Below are positions 27,232 through 34,878 of a stretch of 64,000 nucleotides of DNA, one piece after another. The number at the start of each line of letters is the position of its first letter. Position 1 is the first letter of the stretch. The notes beneath the pieces were generated by a model. It worked only from the letters and a program-made list of their open reading frames with translations. It did not search any database and had not been told where the DNA came from. The translations under genes and the position numbers were made by a program. The stretch comes from Actinacidiphila glaucinigra (lineage in GTDB: Bacteria; Actinomycetota; Actinomycetes; Streptomycetales; Streptomycetaceae), in assembly GCF_900188405.1 (NCBI RefSeq), contig NZ_FZOF01000035.1, positions 26,127 to 90,126 on the forward strand. The letters are read 5' to 3'.

Positions 27232-27555
27232 GCCTCGTCTCCCATTGCCGGGCGGCGCTCGATCCGACGTGTGCGCAGATAGAGACGCAGTAGTCACCGC
27301 CGGGCGCGCGCATACCCGGGCGACCATGGTCCACCTCGCGAATCATGCTGGTCGCCCCCTGTAGGACGCGCAACCGGGGGCCGCCGCTGGAGTGGGAGAC
27401 CGGTCATCGAATCCTGGTGCGGGCCTGCGGAGCCAGCGCGGCACCGGCGGCGCAAGGCGCGCGGGGCGATCCTTGAGCCCGGCCCGCCGCTCAGCGCAAG
27501 CGGACTCGGAGGCGAACGGCTCCCGCCACTTCTGCCACGAGGACGTACACGATCA
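27232..27555. other. Intergenic region upstream of alsD
   Basis: About 320 bp, presumably holding the alsD promoter and the 3' end of the sigma-module transcript. No clear operator or gene is visible. Confidence 0.5.
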
Positions 27556-28374
27556 TCATGAGGCCGCACAGTCCACGAGCTCGGCCGCGAGTTCGGGGTC
27601 GGGCTTGGGGATGGTGCCGTAGTCCTCGTCGGGCTGTGCCTCGAGGCGCTGGACGGCCTTGGTGATCGATTTCGACAGCGGGAGGGACGAGGCGGGCCGG
27701 CATGCCCGGTGGACGATATCGACCGTGACCACCTGGGGCACTGTCGCCGCCTGGGACGCCGACGGTCCCCATAGCCAGTGGGTCAGGGCCCGATCGGTTG
27801 TCGCCTGCGACCACGCGGTGTGCGCCATGGGGTCCTGGCCCAGTTGCCGCAGCAGAAGGGCCTGCTTGCGCCAGTGCTGTGCGTCGCGTAGTTCGCTGTG
27901 CTGCAGGTGGTGGAGGGACAGGCAGTGGGCTGCGGTGGGGGAGTCGGCGCCGGCGGCGAACTGCCACCAGAACTGGGCGGCTTCGTGACGGTCTGCCAGG
28001 TACAGCAGGCAGGCGAACGCGAGCGCGCCGGTGGGTTCGATGGTGGCACGGTCGTCGACCAGTAGCGCCATGGCCGCGATCGCCTGCGGGTCCCGGACCA
28101 CCTGTGAGGACAGCAGGCCCAGTTCGGTGGCGGCCTGCTCGTGCAGGGCGGCCGGGAGGCCGTCGTGCGCGTCGGCCGGGCGGGTGTACGCGCCGGATGC
28201 GGTGCGGATCCACCGGGCGCGGCTTTCCATCGACTCGGCCCTGTGCCACACGACCCGCCGGGCGATGCGGTCCAGTGCCGCTCGTTCGTCGAAGTCGGTG
28301 TACACGTCGGCTAGGACTTCCGCGCCGGCCAGCACCTGGTCGATGCGATCGGTGCGCTTGTTCCCCCGGTTCAT
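27556..28374 (-). CDS. Alpha-solenoid-like partner protein of the sigma module
   Basis: A 272-residue soluble protein of unrecognised family. Residues about 95-190 form repeated helical pairs ('GALAFACLLYLADRHEAAQF', 'SPTAAHCLSLHHLQHSELRD') that look like TPR/Sel1-type repeats. The start codon overlaps the sigma-factor stop (TGATG), so the two are translationally coupled. By position it could be an anti-sigma or sigma-associated adaptor; that is inference. There is no membrane segment or zinc anti-sigma (HxxxCxxC) motif. Confidence 0.8.
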   Translation of the reverse strand: MNRGNKRTDRIDQVLAGAEVLADVYTDFDERAALDRIARRVVWHRAESMESRARWIRTASGAYTRPADAHDGLPAALHEQAATELGLLSSQVVRDPQAIAAMALLVDDRATIEPTGALAFACLLYLADRHEAAQFWWQFAAGADSPTAAHCLSLHHLQHSELRDAQHWRKQALLLRQLGQDPMAHTAWSQATTDRALTHWLWGPSASQAATVPQVVTVDIVHRACRPASSLPLSKSITKAVQRLEAQPDEDYGTIPKPDPELAAELVDCAAS

Positions 28375-28955
28375 CAATCCTCCTCGTTCATCTCTTCGGT
28401 GGCCCATTCGATCCCCAGATCCCGGGCCAGCCGCCGGCGGGCACCGCGCACGTGGCTGCGGACCGTCCCATAGGACACGCCCATGAGTTCGGCCACCTGC
28501 CGCATCGGGTAGCCGAGCACGAACCGCAGCACGATCACGTCGTACTGGCGCTCCGGAAGCCGGGCGATCGCCGTGTACAGCCCGAGGCTGGACTCCAGCA
28601 CGGCGAAGGATTTGCGGCTCGTGCGCCGGATCTGCTCGAACGCGGCGGTCTCCACCAAGGCGGGGGCGCGCCCTTGTATTTCCAGGCGCCGGGCGACCTC
28701 TTCCTTCAGTGCCGCCCAGGCGTAAGTGTCCACGTTCGGCTGCTTCAGCACGTGCGGCCACATCGTGGCCAGCTGCACGAACACGTCCTCGACGACCTGT
28801 TCGGCTGCGGGTCGGCTGTCCAGCTGCAGGTGCGCGTAGCGCAGGTAGGCCTGGTGGTGCAGGCAGTAGAACGCGGTGAAGGTGTCCGGCAGTACCGCGG
28901 TCAGATCGTCGCGCACGGCCTGGTCGGCCCACGGATTCGGTTGGTGGCCGCTCAT
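28374..28955 (-). CDS. Sigma-70 family RNA polymerase sigma factor (ECF-like)
   Basis: A 193-residue sigma factor. Region 2 is recognisable but divergent ('AFYCLHHQAYLRYAHLQLDS', 'AAEQVVEDVFVQLATMWP'). Region 4 is clear ('IARLPERQYDVIVLRFVLGY', 'AELMGVSYGTVRSHVRGARR'). It is the middle gene of three, with 1-bp TGATG overlaps on both sides. The ATG at 28955 is chosen because of that coupling. The target promoters are unknown. Confidence 0.9.
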   Translation of the reverse strand: MSGHQPNPWADQAVRDDLTAVLPDTFTAFYCLHHQAYLRYAHLQLDSRPAAEQVVEDVFVQLATMWPHVLKQPNVDTYAWAALKEEVARRLEIQGRAPALVETAAFEQIRRTSRKSFAVLESSLGLYTAIARLPERQYDVIVLRFVLGYPMRQVAELMGVSYGTVRSHVRGARRRLARDLGIEWATEEMNEED

Positions 28956-29155
28956 CAGTCGCGCTCCAGCGGCAGCACGTCGGTGCCCTTGCTCGGGGCA
29001 GCTGTCTCCCCGCGCCGGTGCTGCGAGGCCAGCTGGGCGGCGCCGACCCGCACGCCGGCACTGAGCAGGCGTGTTCCCAGGGCGCGGATGTCTCCCGCGA
29101 AGACCCGGAGCGCGACCGCCCCCGTCATCACATGAGCAGCCATATCGAGATCCAC
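28955..29155 (-). CDS. Small first gene of the sigma module
   Basis: A 66-residue basic protein of unknown function ('MTGAVALRVFAGDIRALGTR', 'SAGVRVGAAQLASQHRRGET'). The GTG at 29155 has AAAGGA about 9 bp upstream, which is better than starts further out. Its stop overlaps the sigma-factor ATG. Short length and coupling suggest a leader or regulatory protein, but composition gives no firm clue. Confidence 0.65.
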   Translation of the reverse strand: MDLDMAAHVMTGAVALRVFAGDIRALGTRLLSAGVRVGAAQLASQHRRGETAAPSKGTDVLPLERD

Positions 29156-29623
29156 TGGCTGGAGTCCTTTCGTCGGCCGATGCAGCCCCCGCTCGGCACC
29201 GAGCGCTTTTGCCTTGCTCCCAGCCAAGCGAACGAGACCCGCAAGTGTGCACGCCGAACCCCACCAATTTCACCGGGCGTGCGCACACGATCACGCGCGC
29301 GCCCCCGCTGCGCCCACGCGCGCCTGACGCCTCCCAAAGCGCCAACGGCACGGACTGCTGCCCGGTCACACGCCGCCTATGCGCACTGCTCGCACTTGTA
29401 GTCCAGGTCGTGCGCAGGTGTCAGGCGTCAGGTGCCACGACTGACATTCCCCTGCTGCAGGTACGCGTCCTCATCGATGTCCCCACTCCGCCCGTGGCAG
29501 CACCTGGTGATCTTTGGGGCTCGTGAGGCGAGGAACCCCGCGCTCAGGTCGTCGGACAGGGGGATACCTCATGCATACGGCTCCGGCCCCTGCCTGACGG
29601 GACGTCGGGCAGAAGCCGGATGT
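29156..29623. other. Intergenic region upstream of the sigma module
   Basis: About 470 bp expected to contain the module's promoter. I see no gene or clear palindrome. Confidence 0.5.
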
Positions 29624-29701
29624 TGGTAGCGGGGGCGGGATTCGAACCACGCGACCTCTGGGTTATGAGCCCAGCGAGCTACCGAGCTGCTCCACCCCGC
29701 G
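29624..29701 (-). tRNA. tRNA-Met(CAT), initiator type, with extra base in T-stem
   Basis: A cloverleaf read on the minus strand with encoded CCA. Initiator features are an unpaired 1:72 end (C and T), a GGG/CCC anticodon stem next to the loop, and anticodon CAT at 29665-29667. The D-arm and anticodon arm match ordinary Streptomyces initiator tRNA. The T-stem reads GCG-T-GG opposite CCCGC: removing the T (complement of 29649) gives a perfect 5-bp stem. This is either a bulged functional variant, a pseudo-tRNA or a sequence error. Confidence 0.85.
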
Positions 29702-30724
29702 TCGGTGCAGTCAGCTTACGTCTCTTGGGCTGACTGCGCAGGCATTTACCACGGACGTTCGATAGCGCGCGCCGCGCTTTTGCTGACACTGCCAGCCACT
29801 TCAGCCCCGTCGTGTCACCTACAGGGAAGCCATGTCCGCCTCACAAGAACAGCAATCTCAGCAGTGCGCCGGTCGACCGCGCCAAGGTGGGGGGCCGAGA
29901 CGAGCGAGACCACCCCGCGTCGGGCTGGACGGCGTCACCGTCCGGCCGTGGAGAGCGACCTTTCGGGATGGGGATGCTTGGCGGCCGGCCATCAGGCCTG
30001 GGCCGGTTCGTCAGTTGATGAGGGAGTTGAAGATGGCCACGACTCCGGCGAAGACCGCACCGTCGGCCAGAAAGGCACTGGCGGGGTTGCCGCCGGATGC
30101 CGGCGCCGAGTGCGGCCCGGACTCCGAGCAGCAAGATGCTCGCGGCGCGCGGGCCGAGGAGTGGCCCGTTGGGCTGGGACATGCCGCGGGCAGCCAGCCG
30201 GGGAAGCCGGTCCCAGTTCTTTTCGTCGGCCTGGGGGTGACCGTCCGGCTGGCTGTTCCGGCGTCTGGTGTCCGGACTGGCTATGCCCGCGAGGTGGCGA
30301 CCCGCGGTGGCTGCGCCTCTCCACTCGCACTGCTCGAGACGGGTGGGAGCCGCGGCATGCCGCGCCGTGGGGGCCTGTGCCGGGGCATCGCCAGCCGGCC
30401 TGGGCTTGTCCCGCGGTGAGGACAGGCCGGGCTCCCGCGAGCTGTCGGCCGACGCGCGTTTGTCTTCCGGTGACCTGACGAAAGCCCTGTTACCTGCGGT
30501 TTTGCCGCCCGGAAGCGAGGGCGACTTGCGGTAGAGCGCAAGTCTCGACTGACCTGTAGCGCAGTAACTAGAAGAACTTCAACTAACGAACATCAACCGC
30601 ACTGGGCGGCGGGTGCCGGCGGACGGGTGCGGCCCGGTGGCGGCCGGGGCGCGAAACGGGACCGGCAAGTCGGTCCGCCGGATTCCCTCTCCAGATGGAT
30701 GACACCAGTGGTACCGTTGCCACC
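29702..30724. other. One-kilobase gap next to the tRNA
   Basis: No reading frame here has a convincing start, ribosome site or family resemblance. An AT-rich stretch near 30555-30600 precedes the toxin-antitoxin genes and may be promoter DNA. The location beside a tRNA gene is typical of element insertion sites, but I found no repeated tRNA 3' end. Confidence 0.5.
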
Positions 30725-31048
30725 ATGAAGGCATCTGAGAAGACCGAGAAGAAGGCCATGAGCCTCCGGTTCCCCGACCCGGAGCAGTACGACGCCATCG
30801 CCGCGGCCGCCAAGGCCGCCGACATGAGCATGCAGGAGTACGTGCTGTCGGCCGCCTATGAGCGCGCCACGGCCGTCGAACGGGTCTTCCTCGAGGCCGC
30901 CCGCGAAGCCATGGAGTACACCCGCGAGGCCTTCGCCGAGATCGGCGACAACGTGCCCGACACCGAACGGCGCGCCGCCGCTCTTGCCGCACGTCACCGC
31001 CTTGAGGAACTGGACGGCGCCGAGGCCGGCCACGGGAACGCCGCGTGA
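30725..31048 (+). CDS. Ribbon-helix-helix antitoxin-like protein
   Basis: A 107-residue protein starting 'MKASEKTEKKAMSLRFPDPE', then 'AAKAADMSMQEYVLSAAYER', an arc/DUF1778-like ribbon-helix-helix followed by a helical acidic tail. It overlaps the next gene by 4 bp (GTGA). By analogy with type II toxin-antitoxin operons it should bind its own promoter and neutralise the downstream protein. The ATG at 30725 lacks a strong ribosome site; a start at 30695 is possible. Confidence 0.8.
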   Translation: MKASEKTEKKAMSLRFPDPEQYDAIAAAAKAADMSMQEYVLSAAYERATAVERVFLEAAREAMEYTREAFAEIGDNVPDTERRAAALAARHRLEELDGAEAGHGNAA

Positions 31049-31416
31049 CCAATCGCATCGACGTGCCGTTCCTGCTGCACGTTGCCGAGCAGGTCGACGG
31101 TGACCCGCAGGTGCACGAGCTGGGCGTGCTCTACGCAGCGGTGGCCCGCGTCCATTCGAGCGCCATGGCGCGCGACTGCTACGGCTCGGATCACCTCAAG
31201 GCGGCCGCGCTCCTGCACGAGCTCGCGCGGATTCCCTGCCTGGAGCACTCGAATCTGCAGTTCGCATGGGTGAGCACCTACGGGTTCATGAAGCTGCAGG
31301 GCTACCGCCTTGACTACCAGCCCAAGGTCGCGGCCGCTCTCGTCCGCGACGCGGAGGCCGGCCGGGTCTCCGTGGAGGAGATCGCCATGACGCTGCGCGG
31401 ATGGACCGTCCGGTGA
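31045..31416 (+). CDS. Fic/Doc-like toxin component
   Basis: A 123-residue protein resembling Streptomyces proteins annotated as Fic-family toxin components ('DVPFLLHVAEQVDGDPQVHE', 'AAALLHELARIPCLEHSNLQ' and 'FAWVSTYGFMKLQGYRL'). The canonical HPFx(D/E)GNxR motif is reduced to 'LEHSNLQFAW', so AMPylation or kinase chemistry may be altered. The GTG start overlaps the antitoxin stop. Likely an intracellular translation or nucleotide-directed toxin controlled by its partner; the target is unknown. Confidence 0.75.
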   Translation: MTNRIDVPFLLHVAEQVDGDPQVHELGVLYAAVARVHSSAMARDCYGSDHLKAAALLHELARIPCLEHSNLQFAWVSTYGFMKLQGYRLDYQPKVAAALVRDAEAGRVSVEEIAMTLRGWTVR

Positions 31417-31435
31417 CGGCGACGACCCTGGGGCA

Positions 31436-31910
31436 CCCGCCCGGATCCAGCGCGGCCGCACGAAGGGCTGGCGGCTGGCGGACGCCATCACCAACCCGAA
31501 CGGCGCCGTCATCGTCGGCCAGCCCAGCCGGTACGGCAACGCGTGCACCATCGCGGTGATGCGGGAGATGCGATACGTCGCCCCGTACGCCGCTGCCAAT
31601 CCGCATGTGGCTGGCCGGGCAACGACCTCAACGCCCCGACCGATGCGGCCGACCAGCGGCCTGAGCGGATCCTTGTCAGCGTGCCGGAGCTGGGCGGCAA
31701 GGACGTCGCTTGCACGTGCCGAACGGATCAGGCAGGCCCGTCGACGAACTGCTGCGACTGGCCAGCATGTCGCCTGCCGAGTCGGACGCGTGGGCCGCTA
31801 GGGTCCGGGCCCGGGTCGACCAGAGCCGGGCCAATTGGGGCGACGCCCGGGGGTACAGCGCAGGGGGAGGACCGGGACCTCACGAAGGTCTCGGCCGCCG
31901 GCAATGACGG
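31436..31910 (+). pseudogene. Frameshifted DUF4326-like gene
   Basis: Frame-jumping segments match the DUF4326 plan common in phages and mobile elements: 'RIQRGRTKGWRLADAITNPN', 'GAVIVGQPSRYGN', then in another frame 'VPELGGKDVACTC', then 'PVDELLRLASMSPAESDAWA'. At least two frameshifts separate them. The intact gene would be about 150 codons. It follows the toxin gene closely. Confidence 0.65.
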
Positions 31911-32228
31911 CGACTGATACGCGGTCCTGAACGTCCGGGATCTACGCGAAGCCGTAGGCGCCCAGCGCACCGGGCGGCATGTGGCGGAAGTCATCTCCGA
32001 GGGCCTCCTTGGGGCGGGACATCGGCACTTGCCGGTCGAGATCCCGAAGATCAACTCCGCGGGGTGCTCGTGTATCGGCCGGACAGCCCGGGTGCGCAGG
32101 TGCTCCTGGTGGTGGAGGTGGCGACCACGAGCCCTGCTCCGGAGCGGCAGACGGAGCCGTGCACCTCCCGGCCGACCTGCTGCGCAAGCCGTAGCCTGAC
32201 CGCCTCTCGGCAGATCCGAGGGGGATTC

Positions 32229-32545
32229 ATGCGGTACTCCCGGTCGTCATAGGTGCCGGTGTCGTCGGCCTTCTCGCCTTCGGCGTCAGTACGATCGGCG
32301 CCCACCACGACAGGCCCGCGAACGCCTCCGTCGTCCCCGACCACCCCACCGCGGGCCCCGACTATGGGGTGGCCATGGACCGCTGCGCCACCTCCCGGCT
32401 GCGCAACGCGGGCATCCCGGAACCCGGCGAAACCGACCTGCCGTACCTCGATGCCCGGAACGCCCGCACTCTCGGCACGTCCTTTGACGACCAAAGCGGT
32501 GAGCGAGGCTGGGGCCCGGCCGCCCCGGACTACTGGAGGCCGTGA
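32229..32545 (+). pseudogene. Small membrane/secreted protein gene, frameshifted after its start
   Basis: ATG at 32229 with a good GAGGGGG site stops after seven codons. One base out of frame, a continuous protein begins immediately ('PVVIGAGVVGLLAFGVSTIG') with one hydrophobic segment, followed by 'PDYGVAMDRCATSRLRNAGI' and 'ERGWGPAAPDYWRP' to the stop at 32545. A single indel near 32235 explains this. The product would have been a 100-residue exported or anchored protein of unknown role. Confidence 0.6.
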
Positions 32546-32626
32546 ACGCGCGCAGAGGGCCCGTCGTCACCCCTGCCACGGGCCCTCTCCCATGCTTGAG
32601 GCAGCCCCCTACCGAGGAGAACCCCC

Positions 32627-32782
32627 ATGCCACCTGCCGACGAGCCGCACGTGTGCAAGCCCGGCGCCAGCCTGTACTTCTGCCCGGCCTCCGGTGACAT
32701 CGAGTCCGACTGCCACGGCGGATTCGATGTGTGCTGCGACCGCCCCGACCTGCACCGGCCCGTCTCCGACGAAGGCGTATAA
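32627..32782 (+). CDS. 51-residue cysteine-rich small protein
   Basis: An ATG with an ideal CGAGGAGAA ribosome site encodes MPPADEPHVCKPGASLYFCP, then a segment ending 'CHGGFDVCCDRPDLHRPV'. Five cysteines and several His/Asp residues suggest a zinc-stabilised fold. Similar short proteins occur in Streptomyces integrative elements, which fits the toxin-antitoxin and DUF4326 neighbours. Function is unknown. Confidence 0.7.
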   Translation: MPPADEPHVCKPGASLYFCPASGDIESDCHGGFDVCCDRPDLHRPVSDEGV

Positions 32783-33113
32783 CCGGCTCACGCGCCGACC
32801 GTGCAGCGGTGTATGCCGCTGCACGGTGCACGCGCGGGCCGCGGCGTTGTGTGGCCGCCATGTGGATTTGCCGCGGCCGAGCGAGCTCGGCGAGGTGTCC
32901 GCGGTGTGGTGTGCCCCCGGGTGTGTCTGTCGCCCTCTGTGATGCTTCCTGCGCCGGCCCCTGCATCTTCCCCTGTGCTGGCCCTTTGGGTGCTGTCGTA
33001 TTCGCGCAGGTCAGCGGGTCGGCGCCGGGTGGACGGAGCTGGTCTGCCTCGAACTCTTCCCTTCCCGCGCCGAGGGCTCTAGCCGGAGTAGCCGCTGCGC
33101 TACTCCGGGTAGG

Positions 33114-33180
33114 TTGGCGACAATCCCGGAAAAGATTGTCGCCAATCAGGTAAGCGATTGGCGACAATATTGTTGACAAT
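33114..33180 (+). promoter_or_regulatory. Operator array for the GntR regulator
   Basis: TTGGCGACAAT at 33114-33124, its inverse ATTGTCGCCAA at 33135-33145, the direct form again at 33158-33168, and the palindrome ATTGT-TG-ACAAT at 33169-33180. Half-sites resemble those bound by FCD-type GntR proteins. The array ends about 60 bp before the regulator start. Confidence 0.8.
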
Positions 33181-33241
33181 CATGTGCGGCGGGCCTAGCG
33201 TCGGTGGTGAGGCGGTAGGCCATGCACAGGGAGCGGGACCC

Positions 33242-33889
33242 GTGGTGAAGCGTCAGAGCGTTGAATCCGAACTTCGTGAGCGGATCCTGCGAGGAGACCT
33301 CACCCCGGGTGATCGGCTGCCGGAGGTGCAGCTAGCCGAGGAGCTGGGCACCACGCGGTTCGCGGTCAGGTCCGCCCTGCAGGCATTGGAGGCCCGCAAG
33401 CTCGTCGAGCGGACCCCGAACGCCGGCGTGGTGGTCGCCAGGCTCGACCACGACCGTCTGCAGGAGATCTATGACGTCCTGGAACTCCTCGAGGGCCTGG
33501 CGGCCCGGCTCGCCGCGCAGAAGTCCACGCCGGCTGACTGGGCGGAACTCCAGGAACTGTTCGCCGAGGGCGGCGGCCTGGACGAGGCCGCGGAGGGCGG
33601 TGACATCGATGTGTTCCTTGCCGCGATCGACCGGTACCGCGACACCGTCATCGAACTGGCCGACCAGAGCTTTCTCGCCGAGATGCTGGTCGGCGTCCGT
33701 GACCAGTCCCATCTGCTCCGGCGCCGCATCCTGATGACGCCCGGGCGGATGCAGGAGAGCCTGGCCGAGCACCGCATGGTGATCGACGCACTGGTACGCG
33801 GCGACGCCGAGGGCGCCGAGCAGCTCAAGCGACACAACATGCAGACCGCGCGCAAGCGGCTGAGCCGCTACCGGGACTTCCTCGTCTGA
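33242..33889 (+). CDS. GntR-family regulator, FCD subfamily
   Basis: A 215-residue metabolite-responsive repressor or activator. The winged helix is 'ELRERILRGDLTPGDRLPEV' to 'LAEELGTTRFAVRSALQALE'. The FCD domain ('IYDVLELLEGLAARLAAQ', 'FLAAIDRYRDTVIELA', 'EHRMVIDALVRGDAEGAEQL') usually binds metal and an organic acid. The GTG at 33242 follows AGGGAG; 33245 is nearly equivalent. It is followed at 57 bp by two metabolic genes and is preceded by a dense operator array, so it likely regulates the three-gene operon. Confidence 0.93.
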   Translation: MVKRQSVESELRERILRGDLTPGDRLPEVQLAEELGTTRFAVRSALQALEARKLVERTPNAGVVVARLDHDRLQEIYDVLELLEGLAARLAAQKSTPADWAELQELFAEGGGLDEAAEGGDIDVFLAAIDRYRDTVIELADQSFLAEMLVGVRDQSHLLRRRILMTPGRMQESLAEHRMVIDALVRGDAEGAEQLKRHNMQTARKRLSRYRDFLV

Positions 33890-33945
33890 CGGCAAGGCCG
33901 CACGTGCGCGCCCTCCGAAGGACCTCGCAGAAAGAACCCACCCCT

Positions 33946-34845
33946 ATGTCCCATTCCGCTACGGCGCGCAGGAAGTCCCTGAAGGTGCTCCTCGCCGCCG
34001 ACCAGCCTCTGATCCTGCCCGGTGCGTACGACGCTCTCAGCGCGCAACTCATCGAGCGAGCCGGCTTCCAGGCGGCTTACCTGGGAAGCTTCGCCGCGGC
34101 CGCCTCGGGGTTCGGCATGCCGGACGTCGGACTGCTCACCCTGAACGACATGGTGGACCTGACCCGGCGCGTTGTCGAAGCCACCTCCGTACCCGTCCTC
34201 GCCGACGCGGAGAACGGGTTCTACGACGCCCCGAACATCTGGCGGGCGATCCGGGCCTTCGAATCGGCGGGGGTCTGCGGGGTCCACATCGAGGACAACC
34301 TGGGTGGTAAGCACACCGCCGCGCCCGCCGGGCTGATGCCCGAGCGTCAGATGGCGCAGAAGGTCCGCGCCGCGGTCGACGCCCGGACCGACCCGGACTT
34401 CCTCGTGATCGCCCGCTCCGACGCGGCATGGGTCAACCATGACGTCGACGAGTGCCTGGACCGGCTCGAGAGCTACATCGCCGCGGGAGCCGACATGGTC
34501 TTCGCGCCGGCCGTACCCGCGGACGCCCTGGCCCGGGCCCGCAAGCGCCTGGACGCACCCGTCATGGTCGCCGGCGACCTGCTCGACGTACCCGGCTCGG
34601 ACGTCCCGGGACACACGATCACGGAATACGGCGAAGCGGGCGCCGACGTCATCCTGCTGTGGTACACGCTGATCGGGGCCGCGTCGAAGAACGTCACCGA
34701 CGTTCTCCAAGCGCTGCGGGCGCACAACGACGTCGCGGCGGTCAAGGAGTCGGTGACCCAGCAGCACACATTCGAAGGACTCATGGGTTACGACGAGTTC
34801 GAACGGCGCAGCGCGCGTTACACCCAGGCGCCGACCGCGTCGTAG
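33946..34845 (+). CDS. Isocitrate lyase/PEP mutase-family enzyme
   Basis: A 299-residue TIM-barrel C-C or P-C bond enzyme. Landmarks are 'LILPGAYDALSAQLIERAGF', 'VPVLADAENGFYDAPNIWRA', 'GVCGVHIEDNLGGKHTA' and 'DFLVIARSDAAW'. The usual catalytic KKCGH or EDK-NS signature is replaced by 'NLGGKHTA', so it is neither canonical isocitrate lyase nor PEP mutase; 2-methylisocitrate lyase, carboxyPEP mutase or oxaloacetase-like chemistry are options. It is the second gene of the GntR operon. Substrate remains open. Confidence 0.88.
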   Translation: MSHSATARRKSLKVLLAADQPLILPGAYDALSAQLIERAGFQAAYLGSFAAAASGFGMPDVGLLTLNDMVDLTRRVVEATSVPVLADAENGFYDAPNIWRAIRAFESAGVCGVHIEDNLGGKHTAAPAGLMPERQMAQKVRAAVDARTDPDFLVIARSDAAWVNHDVDECLDRLESYIAAGADMVFAPAVPADALARARKRLDAPVMVAGDLLDVPGSDVPGHTITEYGEAGADVILLWYTLIGAASKNVTDVLQALRAHNDVAAVKESVTQQHTFEGLMGYDEFERRSARYTQAPTAS

Positions 34846-34878
34846 ACGGTCCCGCCGCCCTGTACGAAAGGAAGGGCC

